Positions 8,702 to 19,068 of a DNA stretch of 64,000 bases are shown here, piece after piece. This DNA comes from Desulfatibacillum alkenivorans DSM 16219 (GTDB lineage Bacteria; Desulfobacterota; Desulfobacteria; Desulfobacterales; Desulfatibacillaceae). The notes below the pieces were generated by a model. That model saw only the letters and a program-made list of their open reading frames with translations. It made no database searches and was not told the origin of the DNA. The DNA lies in assembly GCF_900142135.1 (NCBI RefSeq), contig NZ_FQZU01000026.1, positions 22,010 through 86,009 on the forward strand, in the 5' to 3' direction. Every line of letters starts with the position of its first letter. Within the stretch, counting starts at the first letter, position 1. Position numbers and translations under genes: made by a program.

Positions 8702-9630
8702 ACGACCAAGGCGCTTTTTTTTGGATTGATTCCTTTTTGGAATCCCTGGCCGCGGAACGACGATATTCCCCTGCAACGTGCTTGGCTTACGGCAAGGATT
8801 TGCGCGAGTTTTTCTCCTATGTGGCCGAGTCGGGCCTGCAAGGGGAAATCTCTCCGGAAAACGCGGACGTGGAAAGGGTGGACAACCTCGCCATTCGAGG
8901 CTATCTGGGCTTTTTGCATAAAAAGAACGAAAAGAGCACCATGGCCCGGAAGCTCTCCTCCCTGAGATCCTTTTATCGTTTTCTGGAAAAAAGAGGCCGC
9001 GTGGCCGTCAACCCCGCTCAGTCGGTGGTGACGCCCAAACGCAAAAAAACCGTGGCAGCCCACCTGACCGTGGACGAGGCTTTCGCCCTGCTGGACTCCA
9101 TTTTGGACGACTCCCTGGCCGGCGCCAGGGACAGGGCCATGTTCGAGTGCCTGTATTCCACGGGCATCCGCGTTTCCGAACTGGCGGGCCTGAACATGGA
9201 GCGCGTCAATTTCTCCGGCAAGACCCTTCGGGTTTTGGGCAAGGGGGATAAGGAGCGCATCGTCCCAGTGGGCGCCAAGGCCCTGGAGCATATAAAGGCT
9301 TACAGGGACAGGCTGGCCGTTGAAGGGCCGAAAAATTTGGATCCGGACGCGGTGTTTCTCAATAAAAACGGGGGGCGCCTCTCAACCCGGTCCATACGGC
9401 GCATTCTGGAAAAGATCGTGCGGGACATGGGGCTGAACCGGCCTTTGTCCCCCCATGGATTGCGCCACACATTCGCCACGCACATGCTGGATAACGGCGC
9501 GGATTTGCGTTCGGTCCAGGAATTGCTCGGCCACGCCAGCATTTCCACTACCGGGCGCTATACCCATGTGAGCATAGACCGGTTGATGGCCGCCTATGAC
9601 AAAGCGCATCCGCGGGGCGAAAAAAGTTGA
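8683..9630 (+). CDS. xerC: Tyrosine recombinase XerC
   Basis: About 315 residues. A SAM-like N-terminal domain (ESLAAERRYSPATCLAYGKD) is followed by the catalytic domain: Arg in STGIRVSELAGL, Lys in LGKGDKERIV, HGLRHTFATHML (HxxR), ELLGHASISTTGRYTHV (second His and the nucleophile Tyr). XerC with XerD resolves chromosome dimers at dif. The frame is open upstream to 8626, but ATG 8683 gives the normal Xer length and overlaps the end of the HAD gene. Its 3' end lies 31 bases before hslV, the codV/xerC-hslV-hslU order also known in Bacillus. Confidence 0.88.
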   Translation: MHHGDIDDQGAFFWIDSFLESLAAERRYSPATCLAYGKDLREFFSYVAESGLQGEISPENADVERVDNLAIRGYLGFLHKKNEKSTMARKLSSLRSFYRFLEKRGRVAVNPAQSVVTPKRKKTVAAHLTVDEAFALLDSILDDSLAGARDRAMFECLYSTGIRVSELAGLNMERVNFSGKTLRVLGKGDKERIVPVGAKALEHIKAYRDRLAVEGPKNLDPDAVFLNKNGGRLSTRSIRRILEKIVRDMGLNRPLSPHGLRHTFATHMLDNGADLRSVQELLGHASISTTGRYTHVSIDRLMAAYDKAHPRGEKS

Positions 9631-9661
9631 ATTCAAGCAGCCGGAAAAAGGACCTTTGATC

Positions 9662-10204
9662 ATGAGCAACCCATTGGATTTCAGGGGCACCACCATCCTG
9701 GCGGTTCGCAAGGACGGCAAAACCGCCATTGCAGGCGACGGCCAGGTGACCCTTGGCAATACGGTGGTCAAGCACACGGCGCAAAAAGTCCGTAAGATCT
9801 ACCATGACAAGATTGTGGTGGGTTTCGCCGGCGCCACCGCCGACGCCCTGAACCTGTTCGATAAATTCGAAGGCAAACTGGAGCAATATAACGGAAACCT
9901 GACCCGGGCCGCCGTGGAGCTGGCCAGGGATTGGAGGACGGACAAATACCTGCGCAAGCTGGAAGCCATGATGATCGCCGTGGACGACCAGCGCATGTTT
10001 TTGATTTCCGGCAACGGCGACATCATTGAGCCGGACGAAGGCGTCATAGGCATCGGCTCGGGCGGAGCCTTCGCCCAGGCGGCCGCTACGGGCCTGATCC
10101 GGCATTCGGACCTGGACGCTCCGGCCATTGCCAAAGCGGCTATGGATGTGGCCGCCTCCATTTGCATTTATACCAATCAGGTTGTAACCCTGCACGAGAT
10201 ATGA
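9662..10204 (+). CDS. hslV: HslV, proteolytic subunit of the HslUV (ClpQY) protease
   Basis: 180 residues. After a short nine-residue propeptide MSNPLDFRG comes [11 protein letters not shown], so the catalytic N-terminal Thr is expected to be freed by self-cleavage; [14 protein letters not shown] and [11 protein letters not shown] are conserved T1-peptidase blocks. It forms double hexameric rings capped by HslU and degrades cytoplasmic proteins. Start chosen at ATG 9662, because an upstream start at 9596 would add residues overlapping xerC and alter the propeptide. hslU begins eight bases after its stop. Confidence 0.95.
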   Translation: MSNPLDFRGTTILAVRKDGKTAIAGDGQVTLGNTVVKHTAQKVRKIYHDKIVVGFAGATADALNLFDKFEGKLEQYNGNLTRAAVELARDWRTDKYLRKLEAMMIAVDDQRMFLISGNGDIIEPDEGVIGIGSGGAFAQAAATGLIRHSDLDAPAIAKAAMDVAASICIYTNQVVTLHEI

Positions 10205-10211
10205 GGAAGGC

Positions 10212-11585
10212 ATGGAAGACCTAAAACCCCGGGAAATTGTTCAGGAACTGGACAAATACATCATAGGGCAGGACCATGCCAAGCGGTTTGTGGCCATTGC
10301 GCTGAGAAACCGCTGGCGCAGACGCCAGGTTCCCCAGGACTTGCGGGATGAAATCGCCCCGAAAAATATCATTCTCATAGGCCCTACAGGCGTGGGCAAA
10401 ACGGAAATCTCCAGAAGGCTGGCCAAATTGGCGGACGTGCCTTTTTTAAAAGTGGAGGCCACCAAGTTTACGGAAGTCGGCTACGTGGGCCGGGACGTGG
10501 AATCCATGATTCGCGATCTGGTGGAAGTCACCGTCAACATGATGCGTGAAAAGGAAGAGGAGGAGGTGGCGCTGCCGGCCATGAAAGCCGCCGAAGAGCG
10601 CATTCTGGACATCCTGCTTCCTCCCAGAAGGGAGACCCAGCCCTTTGCCGATGCAGAGGGGGAGACCACCCTGGAAATCGTCACACGGGGCGATTCCAAC
10701 CAGGACTCCACCCGGGAAAAGCTCCGGAAGATGCTGCACTCCGGCAAGTTCGACGACAGGTACGTGGACCTGGAAATCAACGAACGCAATACCCCGGTGG
10801 TGGAGATTTTTTCCAACATGGGCATGGAAGAGGTGGGGTTCAACTTCAAGGATATGCTCGGCGGCCTCATGCCCAAGAACACGAAAAAGCGCAAGGTCAA
10901 GGTCAGCGAGGCCATGGAAATCCTCACCCAGCAGGAGGCTCAGGGGCTTGTCGACATGGAAAAGGTGGTCAAAAAGGCTCTGTCCCGGGTGGAGGAGTCC
11001 GGCATCATATTCCTGGACGAAATCGACAAAATCGCCGTGGGCGGGGGAAAAGGGCAGGGGCCGGACGTCAGCAGGGAAGGGGTTCAGCGGGACCTTTTGC
11101 CCATTGTGGAAGGCACCACGGTCAACACGAAATACGGGATGGTCAAGACCGACCACATTTTGTTTATTGCGTCGGGCGCCTTTCATATGACCAAGCCTTC
11201 GGACCTGACGCCCGAACTGCAGGGGCGGTTCCCCATTCGGGTGGAATTGGACTCCCTGACCGAACATGATTTTATGCGGATTCTGACCGAGCCGAAAAAC
11301 GCCATCATGCTCCAGTATCAGGAATTGTTGAAGACCGAAGGCGTGGAGCTTGTTTTTACGCAGGACTCAGTGGCGGAAATCGCATCCATTGCCAAGGAAG
11401 TGAACGACAGGACGGAAAATATAGGCGCCCGCAGGCTGCATACGGTTATGGAATGCCTGTTGGAGGACATTCTTTACGACGCCCCGGAGGTTCCGGAAAA
11501 GAAAATCACCATCGGTGCGGAAATGGTGCGGGCGAAATTGGAATCCATTAAGGAAGACGAGGACCTTTCCCGGTACATCCTGTAA
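10212..11585 (+). CDS. hslU: HslU, AAA+ ATPase/unfoldase of HslUV
   Basis: 457 residues, normal length. N-terminal [12 protein letters not shown], Walker [10 protein letters not shown] at about 57-65, pore loop GYVGRDVE near 93-100, Walker [11 protein letters not shown] near 260-270, sensor region [11 protein letters not shown], and arginine finger area GRFPIRVEL are all present. The inserted I-domain (about 110-235) is charged, as is usual. It unfolds substrates and feeds them into HslV. It ends in RYIL, matching the C-terminal tail that docks into HslV. Ribosome site GAGGAAGG just before the ATG. Confidence 0.96.
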   Translation: MEDLKPREIVQELDKYIIGQDHAKRFVAIALRNRWRRRQVPQDLRDEIAPKNIILIGPTGVGKTEISRRLAKLADVPFLKVEATKFTEVGYVGRDVESMIRDLVEVTVNMMREKEEEEVALPAMKAAEERILDILLPPRRETQPFADAEGETTLEIVTRGDSNQDSTREKLRKMLHSGKFDDRYVDLEINERNTPVVEIFSNMGMEEVGFNFKDMLGGLMPKNTKKRKVKVSEAMEILTQQEAQGLVDMEKVVKKALSRVEESGIIFLDEIDKIAVGGGKGQGPDVSREGVQRDLLPIVEGTTVNTKYGMVKTDHILFIASGAFHMTKPSDLTPELQGRFPIRVELDSLTEHDFMRILTEPKNAIMLQYQELLKTEGVELVFTQDSVAEIASIAKEVNDRTENIGARRLHTVMECLLEDILYDAPEVPEKKITIGAEMVRAKLESIKEDEDLSRYIL

Positions 11586-11621
11586 AGGCAGGCGGACCGG
11601 CCTCTCTCATTTGGGTGAGTC

Positions 11622-12497
11622 ATGGAAAAAACTGTTGCTGATATTCTGGTGGAAGCCCTCCCGTACATTCGGGAGTTCTCTGGCATGACCATTGTGATCA
11701 AATACGGCGGCCACGCCATGGTGGACGAAGAGCTGAAGGATGCCTTCGCACGGGACATCACCCTGCTTAAACTGGTGGGCGCCAACCCGGTTGTGGTTCA
11801 TGGCGGCGGCCCCCAAATCAACAAGGTCCTGGATCAGATGGGCATCTGCTCCAAGTTCGTTAAAGGCATGCGCATCACGGATCAGCCCACCATGGACGTG
11901 GTGGAAATGGTCCTGGGCGGCAAGGTCAACAAATCCATTGTGGCTCAGATTAACCAGGCGGGCGGCCGGGCCGTAGGCCTCTCCGGCAAGGACGGCGGAC
12001 TGATCAAGGCCCGGAAGATGACCATCATGCATAAGGAAACCGCGGACAGCCCCCCTGAGATCATCGATCCCGGTCTTGTGGGAGAGGTGACGGCGGTGAA
12101 TCCCCGGATTATCGAAACCCTGACCCGGGAAGGATTCATCCCCATTATTGCGCCCGTGGGAACCGGCGACAACGGGGAAACCTTCAATATCAACGCGGAT
12201 CTGGTGGCCTCCCATGTGGCTACGGCGTTAAAAGCCGGGCGGCTGATCCTGGTCACCGACGTGGACGGCGTCAAGGATCAGCAAGACAATCTGCTCTCCT
12301 CCCTGGACGCCCATGCCGCCGCGTCTCTTATTGACGAGGGCGTCATCGCCGGAGGCATGATCCCCAAAGTCAACTGCGCCCTGGACGCCATTTCCTGGGG
12401 CGTCAACAAAGTGCATATTATCAACGGCCGGCGACGACACGCTTTGCTTCTGGAGCTTTTGACGGACAAAGGTATTGGAACTGAATTCAAAGCGTGA
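11622..12497 (+). CDS. argB: Acetylglutamate kinase ArgB
   Basis: 291 residues. VIKYGGHAM near residue 25 binds phosphate, VVHGGGPQI contacts acetylglutamate, [12 protein letters not shown] and [12 protein letters not shown] form the amino-acid-kinase nucleotide site, and [14 protein letters not shown] is the typical C-terminal lobe. It phosphorylates N-acetylglutamate, the second step of arginine synthesis. The N-terminal helix ([15 protein letters not shown]) is the type seen in hexameric, arginine-feedback-inhibited ArgB, so feedback control is likely. First gene of argBDFGH, 26 bases before argD. Confidence 0.95.
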   Translation: MEKTVADILVEALPYIREFSGMTIVIKYGGHAMVDEELKDAFARDITLLKLVGANPVVVHGGGPQINKVLDQMGICSKFVKGMRITDQPTMDVVEMVLGGKVNKSIVAQINQAGGRAVGLSGKDGGLIKARKMTIMHKETADSPPEIIDPGLVGEVTAVNPRIIETLTREGFIPIIAPVGTGDNGETFNINADLVASHVATALKAGRLILVTDVDGVKDQQDNLLSSLDAHAAASLIDEGVIAGGMIPKVNCALDAISWGVNKVHIINGRRRHALLLELLTDKGIGTEFKA

Positions 12498-12522
12498 TCA
12501 AAACTTACGAAAGGCCGTAACC

Positions 12523-13710
12523 ATGAATAATACAAAACAACTTGCAGACCAGGTAATTGCAAACACCTACGCCCGGAATCCCATATGCCTTGTAAAAGGC
12601 CAGGGCGTTAAACTTTGGGACGAGGACGGGAAGGAATACACCGACTTCCTGGCCGGCATCGCCGTATGCATCCTGGGCCACGCCCATCCGGCGGTGACCC
12701 AGGCCGTATCGGAGCAGGCCGCCAAACTGGTGCATGTGTCCAACCTGTTTTACACCGAGCCCCAAACTCTGCTGGCGGATCAGCTCATCAGTTCCTGCTT
12801 TGCGGACCGGGTGTTCTTTTGCAACAGCGGGGCCGAGGCCAATGAAGCGGCCATCAAAATGGCCCGGAAATATTTCTCGGCAAAAGGCCAGCCGGAAAAA
12901 TACCGGGTGATCGCCATGGAAAAATCCTTTCATGGCCGGACCTTTGCAACCATGGCCGCCACCGGCCAGGACGCGATCAAAAAGGGATTCGAGCCCATGA
13001 TGGAAGGGTTCGACCATGTGCCGTTCAACGACCTGGAAGCCGTGGAAAAAGCCATTACCGACGAAACCTGCGCGGTCCTGACCGAACCCATTCAGGCGGA
13101 AGGCGGAGTTATGGTTCCTTTTCCCGGATATCTTCCCGGGTTGCGGGAGCTTTGCGATAAAAAAGGCATTTTGCTGATTTTCGACGAAGTCCAGACGGGC
13201 ATGGGCAGGACGGGCTCCTTGTTCGCTCATCAGCAAATGGGGGCCGCGCCTGACATCATGACCCTTGCCAAGGGTCTGGCCAACGGCCTGCCCATCGGCG
13301 CCGCCCTGGCCACGGAAGAGGTCGCTTCCGCGTTCACTCCGGGGTCCCACGCCACCACATTCGGCGGAACCCCTCTGGTTACGGCCGCAGCCCGGGCCGT
13401 GATGATCGCCCTCATGGATCAGGATCTGCTGGAATTGTCCATTTCAGTAGGCGACTATTTTAAAAACCAGTTGCTTTTGCTGAAAGAAAAATTTGACTGC
13501 GTGGAGGAAGTGCGGGGCATGGGCCTGTTGCTGGGCCTTAAGCTGAACACGCCCGGAGCGCCCATTGCGGCCAAAGCCATGGATATGGGCTACATTTTCA
13601 ATGTCACCCAGGGCGACGTCCTCCGGTTCGTGCCTCCGCTGATTATTTCGCGGAAGGACGTGGACGGGCTCATCGAAACACTGGACAAGATCCTTGCAGA
13701 CAGCCAGTAA
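12523..13710 (+). CDS. argD: Acetylornithine aminotransferase ArgD
   Basis: About 395 residues, class III PLP aminotransferase. FFCNSGAEANEAAIKMAR is the PLP-phosphate loop, FDEVQTGMGRTG carries the pyridine-nitrogen Asp, and TLAKGLANGLPIGA contains the Schiff-base Lys at about 250. It converts N-acetylglutamate semialdehyde to N-acetylornithine, and in many bacteria also serves succinyldiaminopimelate formation, though dapL downstream makes that unnecessary here. The frame is open further upstream to 12475 but ATG 12523 avoids overlap with argB and gives the usual N-terminus. Confidence 0.94.
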   Translation: MNNTKQLADQVIANTYARNPICLVKGQGVKLWDEDGKEYTDFLAGIAVCILGHAHPAVTQAVSEQAAKLVHVSNLFYTEPQTLLADQLISSCFADRVFFCNSGAEANEAAIKMARKYFSAKGQPEKYRVIAMEKSFHGRTFATMAATGQDAIKKGFEPMMEGFDHVPFNDLEAVEKAITDETCAVLTEPIQAEGGVMVPFPGYLPGLRELCDKKGILLIFDEVQTGMGRTGSLFAHQQMGAAPDIMTLAKGLANGLPIGAALATEEVASAFTPGSHATTFGGTPLVTAAARAVMIALMDQDLLELSISVGDYFKNQLLLLKEKFDCVEEVRGMGLLLGLKLNTPGAPIAAKAMDMGYIFNVTQGDVLRFVPPLIISRKDVDGLIETLDKILADSQ

Positions 13711-13749
13711 ATCAAAGCGGGAGGAAATCCGCTTTTAGGAGGTTAATAT

Positions 13750-14670
13750 ATGAAAGTTGACATCACTACTCTCTCGGACTTGTCCAAAGAGCAGATAGAC
13801 GAATTATTCGCCAACGCCCGGGAGGGAAAGAAAAAACACAAGCAAGGCGTTTACGAGCCCGTATTGCAGGGCAAGACCGCCGGCCTGGTTTTTGACAAAC
13901 CCTCCACGAGGACTCGCGTTTCTTTTGAAGCAGCCATGATTCAGCTTGGCGGCGTGCCCATGTACATTCAATCCGGCGATACGCAGATCAAGCGTCAGGA
14001 GCCGGTGGAAGATACGGCCCGGGTGCTGTCCCGGTATCTGGACGCCCTGGTGGTGCGGACCTTTTCCCAGGAGTTTGTGGAAGATTTGGCCAGAGAGGCC
14101 TCCATACCCATCATCAACGCCCTGACCGACATGTACCACCCCTGTCAGGTTTTAAGCGACCTTCTGACGGTCATCGAACTCAAAGGCGGATATGAAGGCG
14201 TAAAGATCGTCTGGATCGGCGACGGAAACAACGTGGCCCACTCCTGGATATCAGCGGCCGCCATTCTGGGCCTGGATCTGGTGCTGGCCTGCCCGGACGA
14301 TCATCAGCCCGAGCAGACCGTTCTGGACAAGGTTAAAAACAGTTCCGCGGGAAGCGTCAAGGTTGTCAGCGATCCCAGGGAAGCCGCCGTGGGCGCGGAC
14401 GTTTTGTACACCGACGTTTGGGCCAGCATGGGCCAGGAGGAGGAAAGCGACGAAAGGATGAAGTCCTTTGAAGGGTACGTCGTGGATCAGACCCTGGTAA
14501 ACCTGGCCGCCAAGGATGTCAGCGTCATGCACTGCCTGCCGGCGCATCGGGGCGAGGAAATCACCGCCGGGGTTCTGGAAGGCCCCAATTCCGTGGTCTG
14601 GGATCAGGCCGAAAACAAGTTGCACATGCACAAGGCGATTTTGGACGCCTTGATCAGGCTTTGGAAATAG
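13750..14670 (+). CDS. argF: Ornithine carbamoyltransferase ArgF
   Basis: 306 residues. [13 protein letters not shown] is the carbamoyl-phosphate loop, DALVVRTF and [11 protein letters not shown] are conserved catalytic-site blocks, and [10 protein letters not shown] is the ornithine-site motif with the key Cys. It makes citrulline from ornithine and carbamoyl phosphate. A strong TTTTAGGAGGTT ribosome site precedes the start. It sits between argD and argG with short spacers, within the arginine operon. Confidence 0.96.
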   Translation: MKVDITTLSDLSKEQIDELFANAREGKKKHKQGVYEPVLQGKTAGLVFDKPSTRTRVSFEAAMIQLGGVPMYIQSGDTQIKRQEPVEDTARVLSRYLDALVVRTFSQEFVEDLAREASIPIINALTDMYHPCQVLSDLLTVIELKGGYEGVKIVWIGDGNNVAHSWISAAAILGLDLVLACPDDHQPEQTVLDKVKNSSAGSVKVVSDPREAAVGADVLYTDVWASMGQEEESDERMKSFEGYVVDQTLVNLAAKDVSVMHCLPAHRGEEITAGVLEGPNSVVWDQAENKLHMHKAILDALIRLWK

Positions 14671-14680
14671 GAGAAGCATC

Positions 14681-15883
14681 ATGGGAAAAGATATTAAAAA
14701 GGTGGTCCTGGCGTATTCCGGCGGACTGGATACCTCCGTCATCTTAAAATGGCTTGTGGAAACCTACCAGTGCGAAGTAGTGGCTTTTTCCGCCGACATC
14801 GGGCAGGGCGAAGAGCTGGAGCCGGTCCGCGGCAAAGCCGAAGCCAGCGGCGCCTGCGCCGTATATATCGACGACCTGCGCGAGGAATTCGTGAAGGATT
14901 ACGTGTTCCCCGCTTTCCGGGCTAACGCCATTTACGAGGGCCAGTACCTGCTGGGAACCTCCCTGGCCCGGCCTCTCATTTCCAAACGCCAGATGGAAAT
15001 CGCCAAGCTGGAAGGCGCGGACGCGGTCAGCCACGGCGCCACGGGCAAGGGCAATGATCAGGTGCGGTTTGAACTGAGCTACCTGGCCATCGATCCGACC
15101 ATCAAGATCATCGCCCCCTGGCGCGAATGGGACCTGAACTCCCGGACCAAGCTCATGGCTTACGCCGAAAAGCACGGCATTCCGGTCCCGACGACCCAGG
15201 CCAAGCCCTACAGCTCGGACCGGAACCTGCTGCACATCAGCTTTGAAGGCGGAGTGCTGGAAGATCCCTGGGCGCCGCCGGAAGAGGACATGTTCGTCAT
15301 GTCCGTGTCGCCTCAGCAGGCGCCGGATCAGCCTGAAGAGGTGTTGATTCAGTTTGAACAGGGCAACCCCGTGGCGGTCAACGGAGAAAAGCTCTCTCCC
15401 GCCAATCTGCTGGCCAAGCTCAACGAACTGGGCGGCAAGCATGGCGTCGGACGCATGGATATTGTGGAAAACCGTTTCGTGGGCATGAAGTCCAGGGGCG
15501 TGTACGAAACTCCCGGCGGGACCATCCTGCGCATCGCCCATATGAACATGGAGACCCTCACCATGGACCGCGAAGTGGCCCATCTGCGGGATTCCCTCAT
15601 TCCCAAATACGCTGAACTGGTGTACAACGGATTCTGGTTCTCCCCGGAGATGAAGCTCTTGCAGACCACCATTGACGCCACCCAGGAAAACGTGTGCGGC
15701 GAGGTGCTTTTGGAGCTTTATAAAGGCAATTGCCGGGTGCTGGGGCGCAGGTCGGACAAGTCCCTGTATCGCATGGATTTCGCCACCTTTGAAGAGGACG
15801 AGGTTTATCGCCAGAAGGACGCGGAAGGCTTTATCAGGCTGAACTCCCTGAGGCTCCGCATCCAGTCCATGTTGAACAAATAG
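14681..15883 (+). CDS. argG: Argininosuccinate synthase ArgG
   Basis: 400 residues. [17 protein letters not shown] is the ATP pyrophosphatase P-loop; [16 protein letters not shown] and [14 protein letters not shown] are diagnostic for argininosuccinate synthases. It joins citrulline and aspartate using ATP to give argininosuccinate and AMP. Full length for the family. Ten bases separate it from argF and ten from argH, so co-transcription is very likely. Confidence 0.97.
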   Translation: MGKDIKKVVLAYSGGLDTSVILKWLVETYQCEVVAFSADIGQGEELEPVRGKAEASGACAVYIDDLREEFVKDYVFPAFRANAIYEGQYLLGTSLARPLISKRQMEIAKLEGADAVSHGATGKGNDQVRFELSYLAIDPTIKIIAPWREWDLNSRTKLMAYAEKHGIPVPTTQAKPYSSDRNLLHISFEGGVLEDPWAPPEEDMFVMSVSPQQAPDQPEEVLIQFEQGNPVAVNGEKLSPANLLAKLNELGGKHGVGRMDIVENRFVGMKSRGVYETPGGTILRIAHMNMETLTMDREVAHLRDSLIPKYAELVYNGFWFSPEMKLLQTTIDATQENVCGEVLLELYKGNCRVLGRRSDKSLYRMDFATFEEDEVYRQKDAEGFIRLNSLRLRIQSMLNK

Positions 15884-15893
15884 GAGTCGGGTG

Positions 15894-17291
15894 ATGGCTG
15901 AGCACAAACCCTGGGACGGCAGGTTCGCCGAAAAAACCGATGACATGGTGGAGGCTTTCACCTCCTCCATTCAGGTGGACAAGCGCCTGTACGCCCATGA
16001 CATAACGGGCAGCATCGCCCACGCACGGACCCTGGCCGAAGCCGGAGTGATCGACTCCGACGAGGCCGACGCCATGGAAAAGGGGCTCCGGCAGGTAAAA
16101 GGCGAAATCGAGGCCGGAAACTTCAAATACGACGACAGCCTGGAAGACATCCATATGCACATCGAATCCAGGCTGACGGAAATTCTGGGGCCGACGGCGG
16201 CCAAGCTCCACACGGGGCGCAGCCGGAACGACCAGATCGCCCTGGACAACCGTTTGTATTTGCGGGACGAAACCCGGCAAATCGTCGCCATGCTTCATGA
16301 ACTGCGCCAGGCTATTGTGGATTCGGCCCAGGCTCATCTGGATTACTTCGTTCCGGGCTACACCCATTTGCAGCGGGCTCAGCCGGTGCTGCTTTCCCAT
16401 CATCTCATGGCGTATTACGAGATGTTCACCAGGGACAGCGACCGGTTTACGGACGCCTTGTACCGAATCAATGTAATGCCCCTGGGAAGCGCCGCCCTGG
16501 CCGGGACGACCTTTCCCCTGGACCGGGAGTATACAGCCTCTCTCCTGGGCTTTGAGGGCGTTACGCAGAACAGTATGGATGCGGTTTCGGACCGGGATTT
16601 CATCATGGAGTTCCTGTCCGACGCCAGCATCTGCATGGTGCACCTTTCCAGGATGAGCGAGGAGCTGGTTCTCTGGTCTTCCAGTGAATTCGCTTTTCTC
16701 AACATGCCGGACGCATTCGCCACCGGCAGCAGCATCATGCCCCAGAAAAAGAACCCGGACGTCCCGGAACTGGTGCGGGGGAAGACGGGCCGCGTCGTCG
16801 GCAGCCTCATGGCTATTCTGACCACCATGAAATCCCTGCCCATGGCCTACAACCGGGACATGCAGGAGGACAAGCCGCCGCTCTTTGATGCGGTGGACAC
16901 CTTGAAGGCCTGCGTCGCCATGTTCGCCCGGATGGTTCCCAAGCTGGAATTCAACCGGAGAAACATGTTCGACGCCTCCAATCAGGGATTTTTAAACGCC
17001 ACGGACATGGCCGACTATCTGGTGGAAAAAGGCGTGCCTTTTCGCGAAGCCCACGGAATCGTGGGCCGGGCCGTGGCTTATGCTCTGGATCGGGGCAGGG
17101 AGTTGCACGAGATTTCCCTGAACGATCTGCGCAAGTTTTCGGATAAACTGGAAAAAGATTTGTATGAAGCCCTTACTGTGGAGCATGTTGTGGAGCGCCG
17201 CCGCACCATAGGCGGGACGGCCTCCGTCAATGTAATCGCCGCCATCGGCCGGGCTCAGACCCAGCTTCAGGCGGAGACTTCGGGAGACTGA
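15894..17291 (+). CDS. argH: Argininosuccinate lyase ArgH
   Basis: 465 residues of the fumarase/aspartase superfamily. SLEDIHMHIESRL, TGRSRNDQIALD, GYTHLQRAQPVLL (with the proton-transfer His) and the signature loop GSSIMPQKKNPD are all intact. It splits argininosuccinate into arginine and fumarate, completing the pathway encoded by the preceding four genes. A GTG at 15891 directly precedes the ATG; the ATG is preferred. Confidence 0.97.
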   Translation: MAEHKPWDGRFAEKTDDMVEAFTSSIQVDKRLYAHDITGSIAHARTLAEAGVIDSDEADAMEKGLRQVKGEIEAGNFKYDDSLEDIHMHIESRLTEILGPTAAKLHTGRSRNDQIALDNRLYLRDETRQIVAMLHELRQAIVDSAQAHLDYFVPGYTHLQRAQPVLLSHHLMAYYEMFTRDSDRFTDALYRINVMPLGSAALAGTTFPLDREYTASLLGFEGVTQNSMDAVSDRDFIMEFLSDASICMVHLSRMSEELVLWSSSEFAFLNMPDAFATGSSIMPQKKNPDVPELVRGKTGRVVGSLMAILTTMKSLPMAYNRDMQEDKPPLFDAVDTLKACVAMFARMVPKLEFNRRNMFDASNQGFLNATDMADYLVEKGVPFREAHGIVGRAVAYALDRGRELHEISLNDLRKFSDKLEKDLYEALTVEHVVERRRTIGGTASVNVIAAIGRAQTQLQAETSGD

Positions 17292-17299
17292 CCTTGACA

Positions 17300-17758
17300 A
17301 TGCCGGGAATGCGACAATACTTCATATGTACGCTGGCTCTAATCCTCGCTCTCAGCATAGGATGCGGGAAAAAAGGCCCCCCAAGGGCGCCCCACACCCA
17401 GCCTCCGGCGCCCGCTTGCGGTTTGGAAACGGAACTGCTGGAAGACAGCAGGGTGCGGCTGACCTGGAACCAGGCCGGGTGCGTTGCAGGCGGCAAGGTG
17501 GATGGATTCGCCGTATTTATGGCCCGGGAAAAGCTGGACAAGGAGGCGTGCAAGAACTGCCCCATGAATTTCCAGCGGATCGCCGACGTGCACGTGGGCA
17601 AGTTCAATCCCTGGCAGACCCAGTCGGACAAAGCCGTGCACATGACGCCGGTACTGGAAGGGTTCAGGTATATTTTCAAGGTGACGGCCTTCGGGCCCGG
17701 AGGGGAAGCGCAGGATTCGGAAAGGGTGAGCGTGGACGTAATTCCCGCAGCGCCCTGA
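17300..17758 (+). CDS. Small lipoprotein with LptM-like N-terminus and a fibronectin-type-III-like body
   Basis: About 152 residues. A signal peptide (CTLALILALSIG) ends in a lipobox Cys followed by GKKGPPRAP, the short motif found in LptM/YifL lipoproteins, which in Enterobacteria sit upstream of dapF and assist LptD maturation. Unlike E. coli LptM (about 67 residues) this one carries an extra beta-rich region (residues 45-150, ending YIFKVTAFGPGGEAQDSE) that looks like an Fn3-type fold. Its place between argH and lysA-dapF matches LptM synteny. An LptD-assembly role is inference. TTG at 17294 is an alternative start. Confidence 0.7.
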   Translation: MPGMRQYFICTLALILALSIGCGKKGPPRAPHTQPPAPACGLETELLEDSRVRLTWNQAGCVAGGKVDGFAVFMAREKLDKEACKNCPMNFQRIADVHVGKFNPWQTQSDKAVHMTPVLEGFRYIFKVTAFGPGGEAQDSERVSVDVIPAAP

Positions 17759-17802
17759 TCGCACGACAAACAATATAGCGTCAGAACAAGGACCGTTTTG
17801 CC

Positions 17803-19062
17803 ATGCATCATTTTCAGTATCAGAATAATGCTCTTTATTGCGAGGACGTCCCGGTTGCGGATATCGCCGCCAAACTGGGAACGCCTCTTTTCATTTACAG
17901 CCATGCTACCCTTACCCGTCACTTTCAGGCCTTTGACAAGGCTTTCGGAGACGTGGATCATATTATCTGCTACTCGGCCAAGGCCAACACCAACGGCGCT
18001 ATCCTGAAGATGTTCGCGGATATGGGCACGGGCCTGGACGTGGTTTCCGGCGGAGAGCTTCATCGAGGCTTGAAAGCGGGCATCCCGGCCAATAAAATCG
18101 CCTACGCAGGCGTAGGCAAGACCCGGGATGAAATCGACCTGGCTCTCAACTCCGGCATTCTCATGTTCAATGTGGAATCCTTTGAGGAGCTTCAGGCCAT
18201 CAACGCCCGGGCCAAGGCATTGGGCAAGAAAGCCCCCATTTCCCTGCGGGTCAACCCCAATGTGGACGCCAAAACCCATCCCTACATCTCCACGGGCATG
18301 AAAAAGAACAAGTTCGGCATCGCCAAGGAGGCGGTTGTAGAGGCTTATAAGGCGGCTCACGACCTGGACTCCACGGAGGTGGTGGGCATTGATTTTCACA
18401 TCGGGTCCCAGATCACCCAGGTAGGGCCCTTTGTGGAAGCCATGGAAAGCGTCAAATCCCTGGCCGCTGAGCTTAAAGGCATGGGAATTGACATCAAGTA
18501 CCTGGACGTGGGCGGCGGATTGGGGATCAATTATGACGACGAAGAGCCCCCCGAGCCCGATGAATACGCCAAGGCCATTTGCAAGGTGATTGCGGACTTC
18601 CCCATCACCGTGGTTTTGGAGCCCGGCAGGGCCATGGTGGGCAATGCGGGAATCATGGTGACCAGGTTCCTGTATCTCAAAGAGGGCGCGACCAAGAATT
18701 TCATCATAGTGGACGCGGGCATGAACGACCTGATCCGGCCGTCCATCTACGACGCCTTTCATTTGATTCAGCCCGTAAACAAACGGGAAGGCGATCCCCT
18801 TACCGGCGACGTGGTCGGCCCCATTTGCGAGTCCACGGACTTTTTGGCCAAGGACCGGGAAATCGGCGCCGTAGTCCCGGGGGATTTGCTGGCGGTTATG
18901 AGCGCAGGCGCGTACGGATTCGCCATGTCCTCCAATTACAACTCCCGTCCCAGGGCTTGCGAGGTCATGGTGAAAGGGAATGTCTTTGAAGTCATTCGGC
19001 AGCGCGAGAATTACGAAGATCTTACGCGGGGGGAAGTTATTCCAACCTTTTTATTAGGATAA
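17803..19062 (+). CDS. lysA: Diaminopimelate decarboxylase LysA
   Basis: 419 residues. CYSAKANTNGAILK holds the PLP lysine near residue 62; GLDVVSGGELHRG, FHIGSQIT, VGGGLGINY and LEPGRAMVGNAG build the barrel site, and CESTDFLAKDRE plus GAYGFAMSSNYNSRPR supply the C-terminal domain and dimer-interface residues. It removes CO2 from meso-diaminopimelate to give lysine. It is followed six bases later by dapF. Confidence 0.96.
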   Translation: MHHFQYQNNALYCEDVPVADIAAKLGTPLFIYSHATLTRHFQAFDKAFGDVDHIICYSAKANTNGAILKMFADMGTGLDVVSGGELHRGLKAGIPANKIAYAGVGKTRDEIDLALNSGILMFNVESFEELQAINARAKALGKKAPISLRVNPNVDAKTHPYISTGMKKNKFGIAKEAVVEAYKAAHDLDSTEVVGIDFHIGSQITQVGPFVEAMESVKSLAAELKGMGIDIKYLDVGGGLGINYDDEEPPEPDEYAKAICKVIADFPITVVLEPGRAMVGNAGIMVTRFLYLKEGATKNFIIVDAGMNDLIRPSIYDAFHLIQPVNKREGDPLTGDVVGPICESTDFLAKDREIGAVVPGDLLAVMSAGAYGFAMSSNYNSRPRACEVMVKGNVFEVIRQRENYEDLTRGEVIPTFLLG

Positions 19063-19068
19063 ATCAAG

